A DNA stretch of 64,000 nt from positions 682,001 to 746,000 of the forward strand of contig LARU01000004.1 of the NCBI GenBank assembly GCA_001274695.2, written 5' to 3'. Positions within the stretch are counted from its first letter, which is position 1, and every line of letters starts with the position of its first letter. Below, in pieces: positions 55,406-63,167 of this stretch. Position numbers and translations under genes: made by a program. The notes under the pieces were generated by a model that searched no databases, was not told where the DNA came from, and worked only from the letters and a program-made list of their open reading frames with translations. The DNA is from Azoarcus sp. PA01 (lineage in GTDB: Bacteria > Pseudomonadota > Gammaproteobacteria > Burkholderiales > Rhodocyclaceae).

Positions 55406-56190
55406 CACACTGGCCCTCCAGCCGGCAGCTTGGGTTCCCGTTCGCCCGGGGTGACGACGGTACCGACCGAGGGATCTGCGCCAGAGACGGTGCGATCGAG
55501 CGGATTGGTCGAATGACCTGTGCCGGACGGATGTTCTGTCGCGGGTGCGTGCGCGGCAATCGGGACGTTTGCGTCGTCCTGTTCGAAACCGGCGCGCCCT
55601 TGATAGCGCCCGAAGTCGCTCCCGTGATCCCGCTCGCCGGCGCGCTCCTGTTCGTGCGGCCGCCGCGCGGAACTCTTCAACATTCGCGCAAGCCCGAACC
55701 CCAGGACCACCGCGCCGCCGAGAAACAGCGCCGGCTGCCTGCGCGCGAGGTCCTGCGCATCCGAGATGAGGCCGTCGACCTTCTTGTGCTCCATCGAGCG
55801 CGCAAAACCTTCCAGCCGGTCCGCAGCCCAGTCGACGTAGTGGCCGACGCTCTGCTGCTCCTGGTGCTCAAGCTCGTCGCCGGCACGCCGCAATGCCCGG
55901 GCGAGACCGACCGCGCCCTTCGCGACGCCGCTTTTCTGGCTGTCGAACAGCGACTCGGCGAGATGTTTCGCTTCGCGCCGCATCTCCCGCTCCGGCCGGC
56001 CGCGCCCGCCCTCGCCTCCGTCACCCGAAGCGTTGCCCCTGCCGGTACTCGTGTCGCCCGGCGTGCCCACTTCCATTGCTGTGCCGACACCGGCCGCGAC
56101 CCCTGCGGCCGACGGCCCTGCCGCAGTGCCGCCGGTCGACATGCGAAACGCGTCGCCCGCGCCGGGGATGTCAGGATTGTTCGTATTCAT
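55405..56190 (-). CDS. Hypothetical protein, first gene of the DUF1469/DUF3618 operon
   Basis: A 261-residue protein I do not recognise. The start MNTNNPDIPG has GGAGG in front. Gly/Thr/Ala-rich residues 1-60 look disordered. The core, about 75-175, has AKHLAESLFDSQKSGVAKGAVGLARALRRAGDELE and a hydrophobic helix PALFLGGAVVLGFGLARML. The tail is rich in Gly, His and Pro. It resembles the N-terminal partners of DUF1469 and DUF3618 proteins in its amphipathic-helix style. Confidence 0.75.
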   Translation of the reverse strand: MNTNNPDIPGAGDAFRMSTGGTAAGPSAAGVAAGVGTAMEVGTPGDTSTGRGNASGDGGEGGRGRPEREMRREAKHLAESLFDSQKSGVAKGAVGLARALRRAGDELEHQEQQSVGHYVDWAADRLEGFARSMEHKKVDGLISDAQDLARRQPALFLGGAVVLGFGLARMLKSSARRPHEQERAGERDHGSDFGRYQGRAGFEQDDANVPIAAHAPATEHPSGTGHSTNPLDRTVSGADPSVGTVVTPGEREPKLPAGGPV

Positions 56191-56575
56191 CGTCGCCTCC
56201 TCTCACTTGATTGCAGTCCATTCATGGCCAGAGCAGTGGCCCGGCCATCACGGCGAAGACAGGCAATCGCTGTGCCTTCTATGGAAGGCTCGCCGGTGAA
56301 CGAGGAAGGACAGTGGGACCAGCGCGGTTTGCTGGGGAAGATTTGTCCGACGCGCAGGCTGGGGTAGTCGCGGGCGTTACGAATCCGGCAATCAAATACA
56401 GCCGCTCGCCTCTTGCTTGTAGAAGGGCTGCCGGGGCTTCGACAAGCCTGGCCCGAACGGAATCTTGTTGTCGGGTCGGCAATAACGCCGGGCAGCTGGA
56501 TCTGATTCCGCGGCTTTTCCAGCCCCGTTGCGGAGTTGGCGAAGGAGCGAGATGTTCACCAACGAATCGCGGCAC
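56191..56575. other. Intergenic stretch, no gene seen
   Basis: 385 bp between the 3' end of the outer-membrane protein gene and the start of the three-gene membrane operon. It should hold the promoter of that operon. Short open frames lack ribosome sites. No convincing promoter, repeat or RNA structure was found by eye. Confidence 0.4.
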
Positions 56576-57505
56576 CTACAACGGCAGCACGGCCTTGAAC
56601 CACGCCTTGTCGCCGCGGAATCGATTCTCCGCTTCCGTTTCATGCTGCCACTGGGCGATGAACATCGTCCCGGTCTTGCTCGTGTAGCTCACGCTCGGGC
56701 CGATCGCGAACACTTCGCCCCGCCGCCCGGACGACCACGGCCCGAGCGCCGACGAGATCTTCCTGCCTTCGAGCTTGTCGTCGGTCGTCTGCTTCAGGTA
56801 GTAGCCGGACAGCCCCACCGCCCACGGGCCGATGTGCTTTCCGACGACGTAGTCCATGTGAAAGTCGTCCCCGGACTCGTAATCCATCTTCGGCGCGCCA
56901 GGTGCCGGGCGGAAGTCCTTGTTCTTCGACTTGATGTTGTACATGAACTTGCCGGACACCTCCCAGCCCGAGTCCGACAGCCACGTCATCGCGAAGATCG
57001 GCTCGATGCTCCAGTAGTTCGTGCCGATGCTCTTGCGCGGATCGCCGGACTTGTACTTGCCGCTCGGCAAGTTGAAGTCGAGCGCGACGGTCCAGTGCAG
57101 GTTCGGCGTATGCCACGCGACGATGATCGGGTTGATCGTGATGTCGCCGAGGTCGGTCTCCGACGCGCTGCGCCCGCCGAGCTTCACCTCCTGGTTGACG
57201 ACCGGCACGATCAGGTGCATGCCCCAGTCACCGCCGAGAATCTTCGTGTCGGTCATCTTGATGAAGCGCAGCGCGTCGAACCAGGCGCGCACCGACGTGT
57301 TCGGCACCTTGTCGCCGTCGCCGTCGCGCAGCTCGGCGTCGTAATAGCCGAAGTAATTGAGGAAGTAGTTGCCGGGCGGGGGCACTGCACCGGCCAGCCA
57401 GTTTTCCGCGCCGTTCGGGTACTGGTCGCCCCCCTCCTTCGCCATCGCATTGCCTGCCACCAGGGCCGCCAGCACGGCGGCCACGGCCATTTGATTTACC
57501 TTCAT
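56576..57505 (-). CDS. SphA/MetA-type outer-membrane protein of the 4-cresol operon
   Basis: A 309-residue secreted protein. The signal peptide is MKVNQMAVAAVLAALVAGNAMA, and GGGAG precedes the ATG. The mature part is a beta-barrel pattern of alternating strands (GDWGMHLIVPVVNQEV, WHTPNLHWTVALDFNLPSG, GWEVSGKFMYNIKSK), ending in a hydrophobic residue. It matches the phenol MetA-pathway/SphA family, thought to take up aromatic compounds. It lies 79 bp after pchA on the same strand, so a role in 4-cresol uptake is likely. Confidence 0.85.
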   Translation of the reverse strand: MKVNQMAVAAVLAALVAGNAMAKEGGDQYPNGAENWLAGAVPPPGNYFLNYFGYYDAELRDGDGDKVPNTSVRAWFDALRFIKMTDTKILGGDWGMHLIVPVVNQEVKLGGRSASETDLGDITINPIIVAWHTPNLHWTVALDFNLPSGKYKSGDPRKSIGTNYWSIEPIFAMTWLSDSGWEVSGKFMYNIKSKNKDFRPAPGAPKMDYESGDDFHMDYVVGKHIGPWAVGLSGYYLKQTTDDKLEGRKISSALGPWSSGRRGEVFAIGPSVSYTSKTGTMFIAQWQHETEAENRFRGDKAWFKAVLPL

Positions 57506-57584
57506 GTTTTCTCCCTGATATTCGATTTTCCGCAACAACCGTTCCGCACTGCGCAGCGGGGCGCAGCGCGGAATCCGGGCCGCA

Positions 57585-59026
57585 TCAGAACGGGAACTGC
57601 CGCTGCCCCAGCTGCACGGTGACCCACTTGAGCTCGGTCATCTCGTCCATCGAGTGATGCCCGCCCTCGCGTCCGAAACCGCTGTCCTTGACGCCGCCGA
57701 ACGGCACATGCGGCTCGTCCATGATCGACGAGTCGTTGATGTGCACCATCCCGGCTTCGAGCCGCAGCGACAGGTCGAACGCTTTCTGCAGGTCGTTCGT
57801 GATCAGGCCCGACGAGAGGCCGTAGCACGAGTCGTTCGCGAGCGCGAGCGCCGCTTCGCTGTCCTCGGCGCGGATCACCGATACCGCCGGGCCGAAACTC
57901 TCTTCGCGGAACACCAGCATGTCCGGCGTCACGCCGGCAAGGATCGTCGGCTGGTAGAAAGCGCCTTCGCTCCTGCCACCGGTGAGCAGCTTCGCGCCTT
58001 TCGCGACCGCATCGGCGACGTGGCCGTCGAGCACGCGGCACTGCTTGCGATCGATCAGCGGGCCGATCACGGTCTGCGGATCGTGCGGATCGCCGACCTG
58101 GAACCCCTTGATTTTGGCGGTCAGCTTTTCGCAGAACGCGTCGAAGATCGGCGCCTCGACGATCAGGCGCGAGTTCGCCATGCACACCTGCCCCTGGTGC
58201 AGGAAGATGCCGAACGCGGCGGCATCGACTGCGTAATCGACGTCGGCGTCCTTTAGCACGATCAGCGGGCTTTTTCCCCGAGCTCCAGCGTGATGCGCTT
58301 GAAGTGCTTGCCGGCCTCGGCCGACAGCTCCCGCCCGACTTCGGTCGAGCCGGTGAACGTGATCATGCGGATGCGCGGATCGGCGACGAACGTGTTGCCG
58401 AGCACCGAGCCTTGCACCGGCACGACGTTGAGCACGCCTTTCGGCAGGCCGGCGGCCTCGAAGATCTCGGCGATCTTGAGCCCGGTGACCGGCGTGTAGC
58501 TCGCCGGCTTCAGGATGAAGGTGTTGCCGGCGGCAAGCGCGAGCGCGACTTTCTTCGTCGCGAGGAGGAACGGGAAGTTGAACGGCGCGATGCCCGCGAT
58601 CACCCCGAGCGGCCGGCGCACGCTCATCGAGAACACGCCGGGGCTGTCCGACGGCATCGTCTCGCCGGTGATGCGCCGACATTCGCCTGCGGCGCTGCGC
58701 AGCAGGTTCACGACGAACGACGCTTCGAACATCGCCTTGCCGAAGGTCGACCCGGCCTCGTCGATCAGCACCTCGGCGACTTCCGGGATGCGTTGCTCGA
58801 GGATCGTCGCCGCACGCATCAAGATCGCCTCGCGCTCGTTCGCGAGCGTGCCGCCCCAGCTTTCACGCGCGCGGTACGCTGCCGCGATCGCGCGCTCCAG
58901 ATCATCGGCCGAAGCCTGGTGCACGCGCCCGAACACTTCGCCGGTCGCCGGATTGAAGTCGTCGAGGATCGTGCCCGACGACGACTCGACCCATTCACCG
59001 TCGATGAAGAGCTTGTATTCCTTCAT
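57585..59026 (-). CDS. pchA: 4-Hydroxybenzaldehyde dehydrogenase, frame broken by a 1-base deletion
   Basis: Two frames form a full 480-residue aldehyde dehydrogenase. The 5' part (MKEYKLFIDGEWVES, IAPFNFPFLLATKKVALALAAG, ITFTGSTEVG) ends near codon 249 at LELGEKAR-stop. The 3' part resumes at SPLIVLKDADVDYAVDAAAFG and contains the catalytic GQVCMANSR and FREESFGPAVSVI. The break is at the C-run 58276-58279; five C would restore ELGGKSPLIV, with the catalytic Glu. It oxidises 4-hydroxybenzaldehyde to 4-hydroxybenzoate. The start follows AGGAGC, 9 bp after pchF. Confidence 0.9.
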
Positions 59027-59034
59027 GTCTGCTC

Positions 59035-60582
59035 CTAGAGGCTGATGCCGCACCGGCCCGGCGCGATGATGTTGTTCGGATCGAGCGCCTTCTTCAGGCG
59101 CTTTTCGACGTCGCGCTTGACCGGCCCGTAGGTCGCTGCGACCTTCTCGGCGAATGCGGTGCTCGCGCGGTACATGCCGTAGCCTTCGTTCGCGAACGTA
59201 TGCAGCAGTTCGTCGTAGCAGGCGTAGGCGTTCTTCGTCTGCGTCTCGTCCGAACGGTCGTACAGGAGATCGATGACGTGGTGCATGTCGCGCCAGCCGA
59301 CGATGAATTCGCCGACGTAGTCGAAGCCGTACTTGCCGAGAATCTCCTTCGCCATCTTCATCTGCTTGAGCGTCTCGGTGCCTTTTGCCTGCGACACCGG
59401 CGCGAACCAGACGGAGCCCCCGCCGCCGCGCCAGTTGTAGAGGCCGAACTCGCCGAGGTTCGGCTTGCCCTTCATCAGGTCGAAGCGATATTGCAGCGCC
59501 TGGCTGCCGCGCGAAGCTTCCTCGGTGATGATCGTGCCGCCGGTGCCCGCGGCGACCGCTTCGATGATCTTCCAGTTCGCGTCGTTGGTTTCCTTCGTGC
59601 CGTAAAGGCCGGCGTACACGTTCCATGCGCCGATGCCATGATCGGCCTGGATCTTCAGCACCGCGTCGTCGGGGATCGCGCCCGGACCGGTGAAGTAGTC
59701 CGCGCGCTTGACCGGCGTGCAGGGCGCCTCCCACAGCGTGTGTGCGATCACCACGGCGTTCGGGATCACCATCGCGATACGCAGCGGGCGCAGCGCATCG
59801 ACGATCTTGGTGATGTCGGTTTCGTTCGGGTACTGGATGCAGAACGGGCGGAAATCCGGCGGCGCCGGCATCAGCCACATCCCCATCTTGGTGACGATGC
59901 CGTAGTTCGACTGCGTGAAGATGCCGTCGAGCGTCGGGCCGTAGCCCCACTTGAACACCTGCCAGGTGTTCGAATTCTCCATCGCACCCATGCCCGTGCG
60001 CAGCACTTCGCCGTCGGCGAGCACGACTTCCATGCCGCACGAGAACATGAAATGTTCGCCATACGGCGTGTAGCCGACGCCGCGATCGACCATGTTGCCG
60101 ACCGGACCGGCGATCGCCGACGGCGCCGGGCACGAGAACCACAGCGGAAGCTTGTTTTCCTGCAGGTAGTCGTAGAGCTGCTGATAGGTCACACCCGGTT
60201 CGACGAGCGCGGTGCACAGCTCCGCATCGACGTCGAGGATGCGGTTCATGCGCCGCAGGTCGAGGACGATCTGGCCGCGCTGCACGGGCGCCGCCGATCC
60301 GTAGCCGATGTTCTTGCCGGTCGAGACGGGATAGACCGGAATGCGGTACGTGTTCGCGACCTTCACGATGCGCTGGATCTCTTCGACGCCGTCCGGCATG
60401 ACCGCCGCCGACGGCGCGTGCTGCGCATCGGCGACCGGCATCATGATCTTGTTGTACGGCGCGAGCGGCTCTTCATCGACGAGCACGTGCTCGGCGCCGA
60501 CGATGGCGCGGATCTCCCGCATCGCCTTGTCGAAATCTGCGGCCGTCACGCCTTTCGGCAATGTCCTGTCGTTTGAACTCAT
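59035..60582 (-). CDS. pchF: 4-Cresol dehydrogenase, flavoprotein subunit
   Basis: A 515-residue VAO-family flavoenzyme that takes 4-cresol to 4-hydroxybenzaldehyde through the alcohol. The FAD-binding part has YPVSTGKNIGYGSAAPVQRG and VEPGVTYQQLYDYLQ. Tyr382, in LYNWRGGGG, corresponds to the Tyr that carries covalent FAD in Pseudomonas PchF. The C-terminus (PNNIIAPGRCGISL) is standard. It passes electrons to the cytochrome PchC. Its start overlaps the pchX stop by 4 bp. A relative acting on 4-ethylphenol cannot be excluded. Confidence 0.94.
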   Translation of the reverse strand: MSSNDRTLPKGVTAADFDKAMREIRAIVGAEHVLVDEEPLAPYNKIMMPVADAQHAPSAAVMPDGVEEIQRIVKVANTYRIPVYPVSTGKNIGYGSAAPVQRGQIVLDLRRMNRILDVDAELCTALVEPGVTYQQLYDYLQENKLPLWFSCPAPSAIAGPVGNMVDRGVGYTPYGEHFMFSCGMEVVLADGEVLRTGMGAMENSNTWQVFKWGYGPTLDGIFTQSNYGIVTKMGMWLMPAPPDFRPFCIQYPNETDITKIVDALRPLRIAMVIPNAVVIAHTLWEAPCTPVKRADYFTGPGAIPDDAVLKIQADHGIGAWNVYAGLYGTKETNDANWKIIEAVAAGTGGTIITEEASRGSQALQYRFDLMKGKPNLGEFGLYNWRGGGGSVWFAPVSQAKGTETLKQMKMAKEILGKYGFDYVGEFIVGWRDMHHVIDLLYDRSDETQTKNAYACYDELLHTFANEGYGMYRASTAFAEKVAATYGPVKRDVEKRLKKALDPNNIIAPGRCGISL

Positions 60583-61232
60583 GCTGCTGTCTCCGTGGAT
60601 GTAGGACGTCGTTCGATGCTCGATGTATTGAGGACGAAGGACACGAGGCTCGCCGCGCCAGCGCCTCTGGCGCTTGCGAACGCGTCTTCGGCAACTGCGG
60701 CCGCGCGGCCCGACGAGGGCGTGCGTCCGCGGCCGACTGCCTGTGCGTACAGGCGCCCGATGCGGTCTGCCGGCAACGCGATGCCGTCAGACCAGACGAG
60801 GTTCGATTCGAGGCCGGCAACGCTGCAGCAACTGCGCACCGCCCCATTCGACACCCTGTGATGCGTCTGGATCACGCACGCCGCGCCGCGGGAAGCCGCG
60901 AGCTGCTGGACGATCAGCGCCGAGGCATCGTCCATGACCCCGATCAGATGGCCGTTGCGCGCATCATCGAGCAGCGCCATGACGCTCGCGAAGCGGCCCA
61001 GCTCGTCACGGCGCAGCGCACGCCGCGCAACGCGCAAGCCCGTCGCCTCCAGGCTGCCGGCGATCCGCGCGGCGAGCGTCGTCGCAAAAGGCAGATCCAC
61101 TTGACTGACGAGGGTCACCGGGACTGCGGCCGCGACATCGGCAGGCGCGGCTGCAGCTGCGAAGCGCCCGAGCGGCACTCCGACCAGCGCTCCGCCTCCC
61201 AGTACTCCCTTGAGGAAATCACGTCGCTCCAT
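60579..61232 (-). CDS. pchX: PchX-type twin-arginine protein of the 4-cresol operon
   Basis: A 217-residue protein beginning MERRDFLKGVLGGGALVGVPLG, a twin-arginine signal. The body is alpha/beta with VTLVSQVDLPFATTLAARIAGSLEATG, GVMDDASALIVQQLAA and CVIQTHHRVSNGAVRSCC. In Pseudomonas the operon order is likewise pchC-X-F, where PchX has no assigned function. Export with folded cargo would suit a role in assembly or flavinylation of PchF, but this is a guess. Confidence 0.8.
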   Translation of the reverse strand: MERRDFLKGVLGGGALVGVPLGRFAAAAAPADVAAAVPVTLVSQVDLPFATTLAARIAGSLEATGLRVARRALRRDELGRFASVMALLDDARNGHLIGVMDDASALIVQQLAASRGAACVIQTHHRVSNGAVRSCCSVAGLESNLVWSDGIALPADRIGRLYAQAVGRGRTPSSGRAAAVAEDAFASARGAGAASLVSFVLNTSSIERRPTSTETAA

Positions 61233-61239
61233 CGCGCAT

Positions 61240-61542
61240 CTACTCCTTCACCGCCGGCGCGCTGGCGCCGATCAGCTGCGCCACTTCGGCAAGGGCCGTA
61301 TCGTCGATCTCGCTCGGCCGAAAACTCGGCATCGCCCGATTGCCGTGGCGCACGACGCGCTCGATGTACACCTGCGGAAGCTGCCGGCCCTTGAGCACGG
61401 GGCCGACATTGGCCTCGTGACAATGCGCACAGACCTTCTCGTACACCTGCGCTCCGTCGCGCCACTGCCCTGCAGCGACACCCGCCGCCCCGAGCATCGC
61501 GCCGGCACCGACAACTAAACACGCCAACCTGTTGGCCCCCAT
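61240..61542 (-). CDS. pchC: 4-Cresol dehydrogenase, cytochrome c subunit
   Basis: A 100-residue protein with a signal peptide (LACLVVGAGAMLGAAGVAAG) and one heme site, VCAHCHE. The distal ligand Met lies in RAMPSFRPSEIDD. The start MGANRL is fixed by GGAGGAGA upstream. As in Pseudomonas PchC it accepts electrons from PchF in the periplasm. First gene of the pch operon, behind the sigma54 promoter; the stop is 7 bp before the pchX start. Confidence 0.93.
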   Translation of the reverse strand: MGANRLACLVVGAGAMLGAAGVAAGQWRDGAQVYEKVCAHCHEANVGPVLKGRQLPQVYIERVVRHGNRAMPSFRPSEIDDTALAEVAQLIGASAPAVKE

Positions 61543-61594
61543 CTCGTTCTCCTCCCTGTATCCCGTCTCTGCGGCATTCCCGCAAAGGCAGTAA

Positions 61595-61610
61595 AGCAAG
61601 GCCTGTGCCG
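61595..61610 (-). promoter_or_regulatory. Sigma54 (-24/-12) promoter of the pch operon
   Basis: On the minus strand the sequence is CGGCACAGGCCTTGCT, with GG and GC ten bases apart, against the consensus TGGCAC-N5-TTGCW. It lies about 55 bp before pchC, so the start of transcription is near 61584 with a leader of about 42 bases. Confidence 0.75.
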
Positions 61611-61632
61611 TAATGAGCGACACGAACATTTT

Positions 61633-61648
61633 CCACTGTTATCAGTGG
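61633..61648. repeat. CCACTG-TTAT-CAGTGG inverted repeat
   Basis: Two perfect six-base arms around TTAT, centred about 57 bp upstream of the predicted pch start point, between the promoter and the distal elements. Could be a protein site or a chance hairpin. Confidence 0.4.
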
Positions 61649-61688
61649 GTTGGAGAATCGTTCAGGGCGAAGGGTGCAACGGGGCGAG

Positions 61689-61705
61689 TGTCTGGAATCT
61701 GGACA
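61689..61705. promoter_or_regulatory. Proximal TGTC-N9-GACA element
   Basis: TGTCTGGAATCTGGACA, a 17-base symmetric element centred about 113 bp upstream of the predicted pch start. Same layout as the element at 61785. Typical spacing for an upstream site of a sigma54-dependent activator. Confidence 0.5.
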
Positions 61706-61784
61706 TCTTCCGGCCCGCCGTGCCTATGCCGCGCGCGTTGTCAGCCAGCGCGGGTCTTCGGCAGAGTGTTGCAAATCCGGGCAG

Positions 61785-61801
61785 TGTCGGTTTTTGCGAC
61801 A
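61785..61801. promoter_or_regulatory. Distal TGTC-N9-GACA element
   Basis: TGTCGGTTTTTGCGACA, 17 bases, arms extended to TGTCG/CGACA, centred 96 bp from the first element and about 209 bp upstream of the start. The rest of the 61543-62025 region shows no gene; small open frames on the plus strand lack ribosome sites. Confidence 0.5.
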
Positions 61802-62025
61802 GAACGGTGCGCAGGAGCCTCTCACCGAACGGCGGTACGCGGATAGCGCGGGCAAGCAGCACAAGCCCATCGTGATGAACTAAATCGACCGTCCGCAACT
61901 CCGCGCCGGCGGAACCGGCGCCGGCGACCCTCTATAGCATCGTTGCAGAGCGCAGGATGCAAACGCGAAAACCCGGCACCCTGGCCACAAGATCGGCAGG
62001 TGCCGGATTCTCGATCAGCGGAGAA

Positions 62026-62793
62026 TCAAACAGCAGTGATACATCGGGTGGGTGATTCGGCAGCGACGCGGTTCCATGCCACATACGCCGATGTAATTCC
62101 CAGCACGACCGCGGCAACGGGACCGGCCGCCACCATGCCGACGTTCCACGCTCCGGCGCCCCAGCCGATGGATCCGAGCAGCGAGCGCGCCGTGACACAC
62201 TCGGCCAAGCCACGTGAATTGGCGTACTGCACGGCCCCGAGCTTCAGCCCGACGACCGTAACGATGCCCGCTGGCGTGCCGATGAGTGCTGCCACTGCCG
62301 GATTACCTTCGGCAAATCCCATACCGAGTGCCGCCGCAGTTGTGCCGATATCGGCGGCCTGCCCGGCCATCGCAAGGTCGATCACTGCCTCGGATTCGAT
62401 CGCGGCATGTTCTTCGCGTACAACTTTGCCATCTTCGATATACAGGGACATGACGCCGCGTTGCTCGTAGGGCTGGCCATCGTAGAGCATCGCGGTGGAA
62501 TACCAGGCATCGATGCGACCATCGAATTGCTGCACGTGGGTGATTTCGATTGTGCGGTCAGTCGATCTGGAATAAAGGGCGGCGTAATCCGGCTCGTGGG
62601 CAAGAAATGTCCCGTCCTCGTAGCGCGCCTTGAATTCGTCGAGGGGTGTAGCGATCGCGTCGGCGGCCGGGAGCGCCCCCCCCAGCATCACGATAAGTGC
62701 CACCAGGCACGCTGTTGCGCCGTTGGAAAACGTTCCAGCCGACTGTTCCCTCGCATCCCGTTCAATTCCCGACGTATACAGAATCGATGTCAT
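62026..62793 (-). CDS. Unknown exported, Gly/Ala-rich membrane protein
   Basis: A 255-residue protein I do not recognise. The ATG follows AAGGGGG. A hydrophobic stretch near residues 27-45 (ACLVALIVMLGGALPAADA) may be a signal peptide. The middle (ITHVQQFDGRIDAWYSTAMLYDGQPYEQRGVMSLYIEDGKVV) is beta-rich. The C-terminal half has glycine-rich hydrophobic segments (GTPAGIVTVVGLKLGA, VAAGPVAAVVLGITSAYVAW). It lies between the sigma54 regulator gene and pch on the same strand, so a link with 4-cresol metabolism is possible. Confidence 0.7.
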   Translation of the reverse strand: MTSILYTSGIERDAREQSAGTFSNGATACLVALIVMLGGALPAADAIATPLDEFKARYEDGTFLAHEPDYAALYSRSTDRTIEITHVQQFDGRIDAWYSTAMLYDGQPYEQRGVMSLYIEDGKVVREEHAAIESEAVIDLAMAGQAADIGTTAAALGMGFAEGNPAVAALIGTPAGIVTVVGLKLGAVQYANSRGLAECVTARSLLGSIGWGAGAWNVGMVAAGPVAAVVLGITSAYVAWNRVAAESPTRCITAV

Positions 62794-63167
62794 GATCGCC
62801 CCCTTTGGCCCGCTGAACTCATTTGCGCAAGGAATGCACGCAACCTCCGCTGCAAGCCTTCGATGCATTTTGCGGACCAGGGCGAATATCTAATTTGGTT
62901 TCAATAGATTACAAACCGAGACGAAGGCTCGAGGCAGCCAGATGTAAAAATTTTCGACAACGTAACGGCGGAATCCGCCGTGGCCTTCTTGCTGCGGGCG
63001 CATCAGGGCAAGGGACCTGCATCGCTGAAATCGTCGATGCAGCGGCAGCGGGAAATTGGCTTGAACAGCTGCGACGTTGAAATGGTCGGCGATGAGACCG
63101 GCTAAGCCCGACGGCGCAGGCACGGGAAGGTCCGGCTCGTCGTCGCCTCCTGCCCGTCGGGCAGGCG
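62794..63167. other. Intergenic stretch, AT-richer, no gene seen
   Basis: 374 bp between the unknown membrane protein and the regulator gene. Around 62884-62920 it is unusually AT-rich for this window (for example on the minus strand TTGTAATCTATTGAAACC), probably the promoter of the membrane protein gene. No other structure seen. Confidence 0.4.

Noticed and set aside
61613..61883. Three small overlapping plus-strand open frames before pchC
   Set aside because: No good ribosome sites, unlike compositions, and they overlap the promoter and upstream elements.
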